Below are positions 17,806-26,020 of a DNA stretch of 64,000 nt, piece by piece; position 1 is the stretch's first letter; the number at the start of each line of letters is the position of its first letter. Position numbers and translations under genes: made by a program. The notes under the pieces are model-generated. The model worked only from the letters and a program-made list of their open reading frames with translations. It did not search any database and was not told the origin of the DNA. The DNA comes from Arthrobacter sp. Soil763 (GTDB lineage Bacteria; Actinomycetota; Actinomycetes; Actinomycetales; Micrococcaceae), in assembly GCF_001428365.1 (NCBI RefSeq), contig NZ_LMSH01000001.1, forward strand, positions 129,685-193,684. Reading direction: 5' to 3'.

Positions 17806-17817
17806 TAGGCTGGCCGG
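17806..17817 (+). promoter_or_regulatory. -10 box TAGGCT, probable leaderless start
   Basis: TAGGCT at 17806-17811 ends 6 nt before the ATG at 17818. It marks the original start of the dienelactone-hydrolase-like gene, whose frame is then broken. Confidence 0.45.
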
Positions 17818-18500
17818 ATGTTTATCGAGATCCCTGCCGCAGACGGCACGGCCGAGGCCCTCGTGGCCCGCCCCTCCAGGACATGGCGCAGCGCATTGCC
17901 GACTGGGGCTACATCGTCCTGGCCCCGAACGTCTTCTACCGCGAAGGAACGGCGGCCGAGCTGGCCCCGGCCCTCGACATGACGACGCCGGAGGGCCGCG
18001 AGGCGGCGGGCGCAGCTGCCTTCCCGCGCGTCGGACGCCTCACCACGGACAAAGCCCTGCCGGACATCGACGCCTGGGTCCAGGCGCTGCGCGGGCTCGA
18101 CGGCGTCGCACCGGGCCCCATCGGGGTCACCGGCTACTGCATGGGCGCGCGGCTGGCCGTCCGCACCGCCACCGCCCATCCGGACGAGGTGGCGGCCTGC
18201 GGCGGGTTCCACGGCGGCGGGCTGGCCACCGACGAGCCCGACAGCCCCCACCTGGGCCTCGGCACCGCCCGCGCCCGGTTCGTCTTCGGCCACGCCGACC
18301 ATGACCGGAGCATGGACGCCGCCGCGGTGGCCCGGCTGGGCGAGGCACTGGACGCCGCCGGCCTGCAGTCCGCCAATGAAATTTACGCGGGGGCACCGCA
18401 CGGCTATTCGATGGCGGACACGTCCGCGTTCCACCCGGAAGCCACCGAACGGCACTTCCGCGAGCTCCGCGACCTCCTCGACGGCACGCTCAAGTCCTGA
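17818..18500 (+). pseudogene. dienelactone hydrolase family gene, frameshifted by an internal deletion
   Basis: The start region at 17818 encodes MFIEIPAADGTAEALVARPS, the normal N-terminus of small dienelactone hydrolases, but in one reading frame. The remainder (LQDMAQRIADWGYIVLAPNVFYREG to the stop at 18500) lies in another frame. About 20 residues that normally join the two, ending in the MDAIGLRPQ-type strand and turn, are missing, so a deletion of non-triplet length near 17868-17876 is the simple explanation. The catalytic triad is otherwise intact: Cys in VTGYCMGARL, Asp in GHADHD, His in GAPHGYSM. Translation might restart at ATG 17883, giving about 205 residues without the first beta strands. 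A sequencing or assembly error is possible. Confidence 0.78.
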
Positions 18501-18580
18501 CACGGGCGCTCCGCCGGCCGGGGCCGGCTCCCCGTCGGCCGGACCCGGCGCCTACCCCTTACGGAGCCAGGTGTACTGAG

Positions 18581-19279
18581 CTAGGCCACCCCATAGCTCG
18601 GTTCGCGCTTCTTGACCCAGCCGATAGCGAGCGTGGTCAGCGGTACGAACGCGAACTCCACGAGGGTCTTGTAGAGGAACCCCACCAGGACGTAGTTCAC
18701 AAACGTCGGAACATCGGGAATGCCGATCACCGAGGCGGCGATGCTGCAGAAAATCAGCGTGTCGACGAGTTCCCCGGCCACGGAGGAACCCATGATTCGG
18801 GCCCACAGCGACTTCTCCCCTGTCCGGGCCTTCATTTTCACCAGGATCCAGGAGTTGATGGTCTGGCCGGCGAGGAAGGCGAGCAGTGAGGCCAGCACGA
18901 TCTGCGGGACGGGACCCAGGGCGTCTTCCAGCGCAGACTGCTTCGCCGCACCGTACTCGTCGTCGAAGCCGGGCAGCACGATGATGATCCAGTAGCTGAG
19001 GGAGGCGAAGACGGACAGCGCGAAGCTGGTGATAATTGCCTTGCGGGCGACCTTGAAGCCGTAGACCTCGCTGATGACGTCACCCAGGATGTAGGCCAGC
19101 GGGAAGAGGAAGAAGCCGCCGTCGGTGACGATCGGACCGATCGCCACGCCCTTGGAGGCCCCGATATTGGACAGGATCAGCACCACGGCCATGACGGCCA
19201 GCATGATGCCGAAGTAGGGGGAGCCGATCGACGCGAATTTTGGCGGGGCCGCGGCCGGGAAGGTCTTGGCGGAAGTCAT
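18581..19279 (-). CDS. yhhQ: queuosine precursor transporter, YhhQ/VUT family
   Basis: A 232-residue membrane protein with six predicted helices: the first is FGIMLAVMAVVLILSNIGASK, the second follows GGFFLFPLAYILGDVISEVYGF. The second block is the family signature (LAYILGDVISEVYG). YhhQ-type proteins import the 7-deazaguanine precursors preQ0 and preQ1. Its partner tgt lies 0.8 kb away on the opposite strand, and no queC, queD, queE or queF is seen here, which points to salvage. ATG at 19279 (MTSAKTFPAA) is chosen over the longer open frame because the preceding residues have no family likeness. The start of the protein is followed at once by the first membrane helix region. Confidence 0.9.
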   Translation of the reverse strand: MTSAKTFPAAAPPKFASIGSPYFGIMLAVMAVVLILSNIGASKGVAIGPIVTDGGFFLFPLAYILGDVISEVYGFKVARKAIITSFALSVFASLSYWIIIVLPGFDDEYGAAKQSALEDALGPVPQIVLASLLAFLAGQTINSWILVKMKARTGEKSLWARIMGSSVAGELVDTLIFCSIAASVIGIPDVPTFVNYVLVGFLYKTLVEFAFVPLTTLAIGWVKKREPSYGVA

Positions 19280-19443
19280 GGGTGTTCCATTTCGTAGTGG
19301 TTCGCTCGGCGGCCCGTGACGTGCGCTGCCCTGGGCGGCCGGCTGTATTAGCACTGGAGGTTCCGGCCGCACGCCGCCCGGAACCGCCTCCATTCTCCCA
19401 TCACACGGCGCACTCCCGGCGCGCCGGCCACTTAGCCCTTAAC

Positions 19444-19504
19444 GACGACGGCGGGCCGCCGGCTAGCGGAACCGAAGTCCCGGAGCCGGCGACCCGCCGT
19501 CGTC
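19444..19504 (-). terminator. stem-loop downstream of the MHS transporter gene
   Basis: ACGACGGCGGG (19445-19455) pairs with CCCGCCGTCGT (19493-19503), with an inner GCCGGCT/AGCCGGC pair. It lies just past the stop of the leftward gene at 19524. There is no U-run, so a terminator role is inferred from position only. Confidence 0.45.
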
Positions 19505-19523
19505 CGTGGTGCGCCCGCGAGCC

Positions 19524-20915
19524 CTAGCGGCGCGAGGCGTCCACGAGGTCCTTGCCGTCGCCCTCGCGGGCGGCAGCGGACTCCCAGGCGTGGCCCTGTT
19601 CGTGGTCCAGGTGCGTGGACTTCTTGTTCTTCAGCGCGAAGATGTAGACCAGCAGCGAGAGGCCGATGGCGACCGTGACGTAGGTGAAGAACAGCTCTTC
19701 CTGGCCGGCCTTCTGCAGCGCCGCGCCGATCAGCGGAACGGTGCCGCCGAAGAGCGAGTTGGCGATCGCGTAGCCCAGGCCGACGCCGAGCGCGCGGATG
19801 GAGGCGGGGAACAGTTCGGCCTTCACGAGGGCGTTGATCGAGGTGTAGCCGCCGACGATCAGCAGGCCGCCCATCATCAGCAGGAATGCGGTGAACGGAT
19901 CCTTGGTGCCGGCCAGGGTGGAGAGCAGCGGCCAGGTGAAGAGCACGCCGGTGATGCCGAACCAGAGCAGCAGCGGCTTACGGCCCACCTTGTCCGAGAT
20001 GATGCCGTAGACCGGCTGGAGAAGCATGAAGATGAACAGCGCCCAGAAGTTGATCACGGAGGTCTCGGTCTTGGCGATGCCGGACGTATCGTTCATGAAC
20101 TTCAGGATGAAGTTGGTGTACGTGTAGAACGCCACGGTGCCGCCGAGCGTGACGCCGATGCAGATCAGCAGCGGCTTCCAGTAGCTGGTGAACAGCAGCT
20201 TCATGGTGCCCGGCTGGGCCTGGCCGGCGACGACGGGGGCCTTGGCCGCCTCGATCTGTTCGTCGGAGACGGTCTCCTCCATGGAGCGGCGGAGCCACAG
20301 CACCACGAGCGCGGCGACGCCGCCGATGGCGAACGGGATCCGCCAGCCCCACTCACCAAGGTCGGACTTGGGCATGACGTTCTGCAGGATCACCAGGACC
20401 AGCAGGGCGAGCATCTGGCCGCCGACCAGCGTGACGTACTGGAAGCTGGAGAAGAAGCCGCGGCGCTGGCTGGTCGCGGCCTCGGACATGTACGTGGCGC
20501 TGGTGCCGTATTCGCCGCCGACGGAGAAGCCCTGGATCACGCGGATGAGTACCAGCAGAATCATCGCCCACAGGCCGATTTGCTGCTGCGTGGGCAGCAC
20601 CGCGATGGCGAAGGATCCAGCGGACATCAGCGTCACGCTTAGGGTCAGTGCCGCCTTGCGGCCCTTGCGGTCGGCGTAGCGGCCGAAGAACCAGGCACCG
20701 ATCGGCCGCATCAGGAACGACGTCGAGAAGACCGCCATCGCCTCAAGCCCGGCCTGCAGCTCGTCCTTGGAGTTGAAGAAGTGCGACTGGAAATACGCCG
20801 CGAATACTGTGTAGACGTAGAGGTCGTACCACTCCACGAGGTTGCCGGCAGATCCCTTGAGGATGTTGCCTACGGCTCGTCTGGTTTGTGCCGCTTCGGA
20901 CAGCTGGGTGCTCAT
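19524..20915 (-). CDS. MFS transporter, metabolite:H+ symporter (MHS) family
   Basis: A 463-residue 12-helix transporter. Signatures of the MHS group are GSAGNLVEWYDLYVY in helix 1, SFLMRPIGAWFFGRYADRKGRK in the helix 2-3 loop, and IQGFSVGGEYGTSATYMSE in helix 5. The sequence is close in style to alpha-ketoglutarate permease KgtP, and a dicarboxylate or 2-oxoglutarate substrate is a fair guess. ATG at 20915 (MSTQLSEAA) has AGGAAGG 7 nt upstream; the longer frame adds 14 residues without support. It is the only transporter next to pdxK and poxB but is divergent from pdxK, so no operon ties it to a pathway. Confidence 0.85.
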   Translation of the reverse strand: MSTQLSEAAQTRRAVGNILKGSAGNLVEWYDLYVYTVFAAYFQSHFFNSKDELQAGLEAMAVFSTSFLMRPIGAWFFGRYADRKGRKAALTLSVTLMSAGSFAIAVLPTQQQIGLWAMILLVLIRVIQGFSVGGEYGTSATYMSEAATSQRRGFFSSFQYVTLVGGQMLALLVLVILQNVMPKSDLGEWGWRIPFAIGGVAALVVLWLRRSMEETVSDEQIEAAKAPVVAGQAQPGTMKLLFTSYWKPLLICIGVTLGGTVAFYTYTNFILKFMNDTSGIAKTETSVINFWALFIFMLLQPVYGIISDKVGRKPLLLWFGITGVLFTWPLLSTLAGTKDPFTAFLLMMGGLLIVGGYTSINALVKAELFPASIRALGVGLGYAIANSLFGGTVPLIGAALQKAGQEELFFTYVTVAIGLSLLVYIFALKNKKSTHLDHEQGHAWESAAAREGDGKDLVDASRR

Positions 20916-21046
20916 CAATGAACCTTCCTGGATCCGGCGCCGCGAAGTAAGCAACACCGTCCGCCACCTTAGTTCCGGTGATCCAGAACACTTGGGTTTT
21001 GGTCATATTGGTCATCCGCACAATGCGGGCGGATTTCGGCGGGTGG

Positions 21047-21058
21047 CAGGATGGGTCC
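21047..21058 (+). promoter_or_regulatory. -10 box CAGGAT, probable leaderless start
   Basis: CAGGAT at 21047-21052 ends 6 nt before the ATG at 21059. It is a weaker match to TANNNT than the others, but the spacing is the same and no ribosome-binding site is present. Confidence 0.35.
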
Positions 21059-21922
21059 ATGACTTCCTATGCTGTGGACAACGTGACCTCCGGCGCGAGC
21101 GCCTACCCCGCCGTCGCCCTGACCATTGCCGGCTCCGAGGCGACCGGCGGCGCCGGCGCGCAGGCGGACCTGAAGACGTTCCAGGAACTGGGCGTCTTCG
21201 GCATCGCGAACCTCACCTGCATTGTCTCCTTCGACCCCAAGGACGACTGGAACCACCGCTTCGTCGCGGTGGACCAGCAAGTCATCGCCGACCAGCTGGA
21301 GGCGACGACGGCGGCGTACGGCGCCGCGTCCGGCGCACCGTCCGTGCTCGACACAGTCAAGATCGGCATGCTGGGCAGCCCGGCGACGATCTCCACGGTC
21401 GCGTCGGCGCTGGCCGACTCCGCTTTCCCGAACGTGGTCCTGGACCCGGTGCTGATCTGCAAGGGCCAGGAACCGGGCCACGCCCTGGACACCGACCAGG
21501 CGCTCAAGGCGCAGATCCTGCCGCTGGCCACCTTCGTCACGCCGAACCACTTCGAGGCCGAGTCGCTCTCCGGACTGGAGATCACCGACGTCGAATCCCT
21601 CAAGGCCGCGGCCGTGCGCATCCACGAACTGAGCGGCGCCGCCGTACTGGCCAAGGGCGGCGTGCGCTTGGCCGGGCCCGACGCCGTCGACGTCTACTAC
21701 GACGGCGAGACGCTGGAGGTCCTCTCCGCCCCGAAGGTGGGCGAGGTGGCCGTTTCCGGCGCCGGCTGCTCGCTGGCGGCCGCGGTGACGGCCGAGCTGG
21801 CCAAGGGCGCCACCCCGCTGGAGGCCGCCCGGACGGCGAAGGACTTCGTCACCGCCGGCATCCGCAACCGGGTGGCCTCGGGCGCCCCGTTCGACGCCCT
21901 CTGGCAGGGCGGCCCCCGCTAG
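21059..21922 (+). CDS. pdxK: pyridoxal/pyridoxine kinase, ThiD-like dual-cysteine type
   Basis: A 287-residue ribokinase-fold protein that closely follows Bacillus PdxK rather than ThiD. It shares TIAGSEATGGAGAQADLKTF near the N-terminus, DPVLICKGQE with Cys134, and VSGAGCSLAAA with Cys237 where most ribokinases have GAGDT. The two cysteines are the mark of the dual-cysteine pyridoxal kinases, which hold pyridoxal as a thio-hemiacetal. It would make pyridoxal 5'-phosphate in the cytoplasm by salvage. The ATG at 21059 fits the family N-terminus and a box 6 nt upstream. HMP kinase activity is a possible secondary role. It is convergent with poxB, 28 bp apart. Confidence 0.85.
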   Translation: MTSYAVDNVTSGASAYPAVALTIAGSEATGGAGAQADLKTFQELGVFGIANLTCIVSFDPKDDWNHRFVAVDQQVIADQLEATTAAYGAASGAPSVLDTVKIGMLGSPATISTVASALADSAFPNVVLDPVLICKGQEPGHALDTDQALKAQILPLATFVTPNHFEAESLSGLEITDVESLKAAAVRIHELSGAAVLAKGGVRLAGPDAVDVYYDGETLEVLSAPKVGEVAVSGAGCSLAAAVTAELAKGATPLEAARTAKDFVTAGIRNRVASGAPFDALWQGGPR

Positions 21923-21950
21923 GACCGCCTGCTTTCCCGCGGCGCGCCTG

Positions 21951-23699
21951 TCAGCGCCGCGGGATGTTGCGCAGGTTGCTGCGCGCCATGCTCACGGCCT
22001 CGCCGGCCCCACGGTTCAGGACCACCTTGGACATGGCCGTGGCGAAGCCAAGGATCTGCGCGCCCTTGATCTTCGGCGGGATCGAGAGGGCCTTCGGATC
22101 GGTGATGAGCTCCACCAGGGACGGGCCGGGGTGCGCGAACGCCTCCCGGTACGCGGTCTCGATTTTGGCCGGGTCCGTGACGCGGACGGCATGGAACCCG
22201 AGGGCCCGGGCGACTTCCGCGTAGTTGGCGTCCGGCACGTCCACGCCGAAGTCGGGCAGCCCGTCCACCAGCATCTCGAGCTTGACCATGCCGAGCGTCG
22301 AGTTGTTGAACACCACCACGTTGACCGGCAGCCGGTGCGCGGCCACTGTGATCAGCTCCCCCAGCAGCATCGACAGGCCGCCGTCGCCGGAGACCGACAC
22401 CACCTGGCGGCCGGGGTAGGCCAGCTGGGCGCCGATTGCGTGCGGCAGAGCGTTGGCCATGGAGCCGTGCAGGTACGAGCCGATCAGCCGGCGGGTGCCC
22501 AACGGGTTGATGTACCGCGCGGTCCAGACGTTGCACATGCCCGTGTCAGCGGTGAAGACCGCGTCCTCGGCCGCGACCTGGTCCAGCAGCGACGCGGCGT
22601 ATTCGGGATGGATCGGCTGGGTCTTCTCCACTTTGCGGGTGTACGCGCCGACGGCCTTGTTCATCAGCCGGTCGTGCTTCTTCAGCATCGCGTCCAGGAA
22701 ACGGCTGCTCTTTTTCGCCTTGAGCAGCGGCATCAGTGCGGCGAGCGTGGGCAGCACGTCACCGTGCACGGCGATGTCGACGTCGGTGCGCCGGCCCAGG
22801 TTCTGCGCGGCACGGTCGACCTGCGCGGTCCGGGTCCCGGGGAGGAACTGGTCGTAGGGGAAGTCCGTGCCGAGCAGGATCAGCAGGTCCGCGTCCTCGA
22901 TCCCCTCGGCCGCGGCGCCGTAGCCGAGCAGCCCGGTCATGCCGATGTCGTAGGGGTTGTCGTACTGCATGAAGTCCTTGCCGCGCAGTGAGTGCCCGAT
23001 CGGGGCCTTCACCAGTTCGGCGAGCGCGATCACTTCGTCATGCGCGCCGTCGACGCCGGCCCCGGCGAAGATGGCGACCTTGCCGGCGTCGTTGATGGCG
23101 TCCGCGAGCTCCCGCACGCTGGCGGGGTCCGGCACGAGCGCGGCCGGCCGGAACGACGCCGGCGCCGGGGTTTCGGCGGTCGCTTCCAGTCCTGCGATGT
23201 CGCCGGGCAGGGTCACGACGGCGACCCCGCGGAGCGCGACGGCGTGCTGGATGGCGCTGTGCATGACGCGCGGCGCCTGTTCGGCGGTGCTGATGAGTTC
23301 GGAGTAGACCGAGCACTCGTTGAACAGCCGGTCCGGGTGGGTTTCCTGGAAGAAGCTGCTGCCGATCTGCTTGCTCGGGATGTGCGAGGCGATGGCCAGC
23401 ACCGGAGCGCCGGAACGGTTGGCGTCGTACAGGCCGTTGATCAGGTGCAGGTTTCCCGGGCCGCAGGACCCGGCGCAGACCGCGAGCTTGCCGGTCAGCT
23501 GCGCCTCGGCCGCGGCGGCGAAGGCGGCGGCTTCCTCATGCCGGACGTGGATCCAATCGATCCCGCCCTTCGCGGCGCCCCCGGTCTTCCGGACGGCGTC
23601 GACGATCGGGTTGAGGCTGTCGCCGACGATCCCGTAAATGCGCTGCACGCCGGCAGCCTGGAGTTGTTCGACAAGCTGGGTGGCTAATTCCTTGGCCAT
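21951..23699 (-). CDS. poxB: pyruvate dehydrogenase (quinone) / pyruvate oxidase
   Basis: A 582-residue TPP- and FAD-dependent flavoenzyme. It opens with LVEQLQAAGVQRIYGIVGDSLN, has the activating Glu in VRHEEAAAFAA, SCGPGNLHLINGLYDA, and the cofactor motif GDGGLSMLLGE with VVFNNSTLG. This pattern is that of PoxB, not acetolactate synthase. The C-terminus ends in a basic amphipathic stretch (SMARSNLRNIPRR), in the place where E. coli PoxB has its membrane-binding peptide. It converts pyruvate to acetate and CO2 while reducing quinone. ATG 23699 is the first codon that fits. It is transcribed alone, with TATATT about 45 nt upstream. Acetate made here would feed the glyoxylate shunt encoded 2.5 kb away. 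Confidence 0.92.
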   Translation of the reverse strand: MAKELATQLVEQLQAAGVQRIYGIVGDSLNPIVDAVRKTGGAAKGGIDWIHVRHEEAAAFAAAAEAQLTGKLAVCAGSCGPGNLHLINGLYDANRSGAPVLAIASHIPSKQIGSSFFQETHPDRLFNECSVYSELISTAEQAPRVMHSAIQHAVALRGVAVVTLPGDIAGLEATAETPAPASFRPAALVPDPASVRELADAINDAGKVAIFAGAGVDGAHDEVIALAELVKAPIGHSLRGKDFMQYDNPYDIGMTGLLGYGAAAEGIEDADLLILLGTDFPYDQFLPGTRTAQVDRAAQNLGRRTDVDIAVHGDVLPTLAALMPLLKAKKSSRFLDAMLKKHDRLMNKAVGAYTRKVEKTQPIHPEYAASLLDQVAAEDAVFTADTGMCNVWTARYINPLGTRRLIGSYLHGSMANALPHAIGAQLAYPGRQVVSVSGDGGLSMLLGELITVAAHRLPVNVVVFNNSTLGMVKLEMLVDGLPDFGVDVPDANYAEVARALGFHAVRVTDPAKIETAYREAFAHPGPSLVELITDPKALSIPPKIKGAQILGFATAMSKVVLNRGAGEAVSMARSNLRNIPRR

Positions 23700-23741
23700 A
23701 GTGCACGCTCCCGCGGGTTGGTCGATGAGCTGACACTGGCC

Positions 23742-23747
23742 AATATA
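23742..23747 (-). promoter_or_regulatory. -10 box TATATT of poxB
   Basis: On the minus strand TATATT (rc of 23742-23747) fits the -10 consensus well and predicts a leader of about 35 nt before the poxB start at 23699. Confidence 0.45.
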
Positions 23748-23920
23748 GTCCGCGCACCTTGGCGCGCATTTTGTGGTTATGGGGGGACTGAATTAGCTGG
23801 CCGCGCGGTGACACCCGTTTTCCACATACGAATGGCCGCCGTTGAGGCCCGGAGTTCCACACTCATAGCGTTGTGGGTAGGCATTGCGCCTCCTGCCACC
23901 ACCCACCGAGAGGATCGATT

Positions 23921-24490
23921 GTGGCCAAAAAACCCCGGTGTCGGCCGGCAATCCGGAGCGCCGGCGGGCACCGGGCAGGGAACGCGGCCTACAGTGCGAA
24001 GAATTCCCTCGCTTCGCATCGGAGCGCCCAGGAACTGGATTCCCTTGTTCCCGCATTCGTGCGTTGGCACTCGGAGCACGCGATAGTAAACGACGTGTCA
24101 GTCGTCCTGAAGCTGCTGACCGCATTCTTCCAGGTTCATGCCGAAATCTATGGCGACGCCACTGTCAGCGCGATAGAGCCGGAAGACACGGCCGAACTCG
24201 TGGCGTTGCTCATTGAGCGCGATGCCGATTTTGCGGTCCTTTTCTGTGGTTCCCTATTTGAATTCGTGCACTTTCTGATGGACAAGGACCGGTGGTCCGG
24301 TACCCCGGAAAGCTACCAGGCCGTGCGCTGCATCCTCTATAACGGGCTGCTCAGCGCGAGATTCTTACCCGAAGGCTGGCCGGGCAAGCGAGCCGCCAAC
24401 ATTCATCATGCCTCCCGCAACGGTGCGGGAGCGTCCCGGAAACACCCGCCAGACCTGAGGGAGCGTCACCCAAACACCCGCCAGACCTGA
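23921..24490 (+). CDS. hypothetical protein in a lower-GC patch
   Basis: No function recognised. GTG at 23921 is the best start: GAGAGG lies 8 nt upstream and the reading continues to TGA at 24488-24490, giving 189 residues. Residues 1-35 are basic and look unstructured. Residues about 40-150 form an amphipathic helical domain (VVLKLLTAFFQVHAEIYGDA, LVALLIERDADFAVLFCGSL, FEFVHFLMDKDRWSG). The last 25 residues (HASRNGAGASRKHPPDLRERH) are encoded by two copies of a 32-bp tandem repeat and are probably not native. Base composition at 24060-24360 is visibly more AT-rich than its neighbours, and codons such as ATA and TTT are used, suggesting acquired DNA or relaxed selection. Confidence 0.6.
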   Translation: MAKKPRCRPAIRSAGGHRAGNAAYSAKNSLASHRSAQELDSLVPAFVRWHSEHAIVNDVSVVLKLLTAFFQVHAEIYGDATVSAIEPEDTAELVALLIERDADFAVLFCGSLFEFVHFLMDKDRWSGTPESYQAVRCILYNGLLSARFLPEGWPGKRAANIHHASRNGAGASRKHPPDLRERHPNTRQT

Positions 24491-24499
24491 GGGAGCGTC
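24427..24499. repeat. 32-bp tandem repeat, about 2.3 copies
   Basis: Unit 1 is 24427-24458, unit 2 is 24459-24490, and GGGAGCGTC at 24491-24499 starts a third. Both units read GGGAGCGTC, then 4 variable bases, then AAACACCCGCCAGACCTGA. The repeat runs through the stop codon of the hypothetical gene and ends 9 bp before the stop of the next, leftward gene. Confidence 0.85.
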
Positions 24500-24508
24500 G
24501 GGAGGGGG

Positions 24509-26020
24509 TCAGGAGCCCGAATGGGCCTGAAGGAAGGAGTAGACCTCGGTCTCGTCCACGCCGGGGAAGGCGCCGGGCGGCATCGCGGCGAGCAGGTGGG
24601 AGTGGGCGCGGGCGGACGGCCAGGCATTCCCGGCCCACTCCGCGGTCAGCGACGCCGGAGGCCGGCGGCAGCAGCTCTCGTCCGGGCAGGTCGACTTGGA
24701 CCGTTCCGTGGTGTCCCTTCCGCGGAACCATTTGACCTGCGCGTAGGGCACGCCCACGGAGAGCGAGAACTCCCCGTTCGCGGAACGTTCCGTCCGGGCC
24801 GTGCACCAGTACGTCCCGGCGGGGGTATCGGTGTACTGGTTGTAGGCGCTGAACTTGTCCGGCACGTCGAACACCACACGGGAGGTCCAGTTCTTGCACG
24901 AGGGCTGGCCCTCGATGGCACCGGTGTGGTCCTGCGGGAACGTCACGCCGTCATTCTCGTACGCCTTGTAGATAATCCCGCTCTTGTGCGTCTTCTGGAA
25001 GTGCGTGCGTAGGTCCAAATGCTCGGTGGCGAGGTTGGTGAACCGGTGCGCCGCGGTCTCGTAGGAGACTGCGAACGCATCCCGGATGTCCTCGACCGCG
25101 ATTTCCTTGGCCTGCTTGGCGCGTTTCAGGAACTCAACGGTGGCCTGCTCCGGCAGCAGCAGCGCGGCGGCAAAGTAGTTGGTGGCCACCCGCTGCATCA
25201 GGAAGTCACCGTAGTTCGTGGGCGTCTGGTGGCCCAACACGTAGTGGCCCAGGGCCTGCAGCAGCACCGACCGGGGGTCATGGTCGCTCCGGGCGTTCTG
25301 CGTGAGGTAAATTCGGCGGTTCTTCAGGTCCGTCACCGAGCGGGTGGAATGGGGCAGGTCGCCCACGTGGTGCAGGCTGAAACCGAGGTGCCCGGCAATG
25401 TCCGCGATGACGTGGTGGGACAGCGGCCCGGAGGTGTGCCCGACCGAAGCCAGGACCTTCTGCGCCTCCGCCTCGTACTCCGGGAAATAGTTGTTCCGTT
25501 CCCGCATCATGGCCCGCAGTTCGCCGTTCGCCCGGCGGGCTTCCTCCGGCGTGGCGACCTGCTCGTTGAGCCGGCGTTCCAGCTCGTGCTGCAGGCCCAC
25601 CATGGACTCCAGCACATCCATCGGAAGCCGCGAACTGATGCGGATTTTCGGCAGTTTCAGGGACTCGTACAGCGGGCTCCGCTGGTACCGCTCCAGCTCG
25701 ATTTCCAGCGCCGCGCGCCGGTTCGGCGGTTCCGCGCCGAGCAGTTCGTCGATGGTGGTGCCCAGCGCGGCGGCGAGCTGCTGCAGCAGGCCGAGCTTGG
25801 GTTCGCGCTTGCCGTTTTCGATCAGGCTCAGCTGGCTCGGCGCGGTGCCGACGGCGGCGCTGAGGTCATCGAGCGTGAGCCCGGCCGCCTTGCGCAGGTG
25901 CCGGACCCTGCGGCCCATGCTGATGACGTCGGCTTCCGGTTCGACGGCGGCGGAGGGGGACGCGACGCGGCGGTTCCAGCTGTTCGGATGCATTTCTGAA
26001 GAATACGGGAAGAACTGCAT
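24509..26020 (-). CDS. ramB: RamB-like regulator (XRE helix-turn-helix plus ImmA/IrrE-like domain)
   Basis: A 503-residue regulator. An XRE helix-turn-helix is at residues about 36-95 (VRHLRKAAGLTLDDLSAAVG, SQLSLIENGKREPKLG). A middle domain of the ImmA/IrrE type follows (residues about 225-330), but the HExxH motif is degenerate: QALGHYVLGHQTP keeps only part of it. The C-terminus has a Cys-rich stretch (STCPDESCCRRPP) and a family-specific domain. This matches RamB, the regulator of acetate and glyoxylate genes in Corynebacterium and Mycobacterium. It is divergent from aceA with 139 bp between, which strongly supports this role. ATG 26020 has GGAAAGA close upstream; ATG 25993 is an alternative without one. 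Confidence 0.85.
   Translation of the reverse strand: MQFFPYSSEMHPNSWNRRVASPSAAVEPEADVISMGRRVRHLRKAAGLTLDDLSAAVGTAPSQLSLIENGKREPKLGLLQQLAAALGTTIDELLGAEPPNRRAALEIELERYQRSPLYESLKLPKIRISSRLPMDVLESMVGLQHELERRLNEQVATPEEARRANGELRAMMRERNNYFPEYEAEAQKVLASVGHTSGPLSHHVIADIAGHLGFSLHHVGDLPHSTRSVTDLKNRRIYLTQNARSDHDPRSVLLQALGHYVLGHQTPTNYGDFLMQRVATNYFAAALLLPEQATVEFLKRAKQAKEIAVEDIRDAFAVSYETAAHRFTNLATEHLDLRTHFQKTHKSGIIYKAYENDGVTFPQDHTGAIEGQPSCKNWTSRVVFDVPDKFSAYNQYTDTPAGTYWCTARTERSANGEFSLSVGVPYAQVKWFRGRDTTERSKSTCPDESCCRRPPASLTAEWAGNAWPSARAHSHLLAAMPPGAFPGVDETEVYSFLQAHSGS

Noticed and set aside
19280..19400. preQ1 riboswitch in front of yhhQ.
   Set aside because: The leader on the minus strand lacks the C-rich and A-rich aptamer elements of the preQ1-I, -II and -III classes.
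23700..23920. Additional small genes in the poxB upstream region.
   Set aside because: Open frames of 100-120 codons on the minus strand have no ribosome-binding site, no family likeness and unusual composition; I treat the stretch as promoter region.
24427..24499. Possible CRISPR array because of 32-bp repeats.
   Set aside because: The units follow one another without spacers, there are only 2.3 copies, and no cas gene is in the window.
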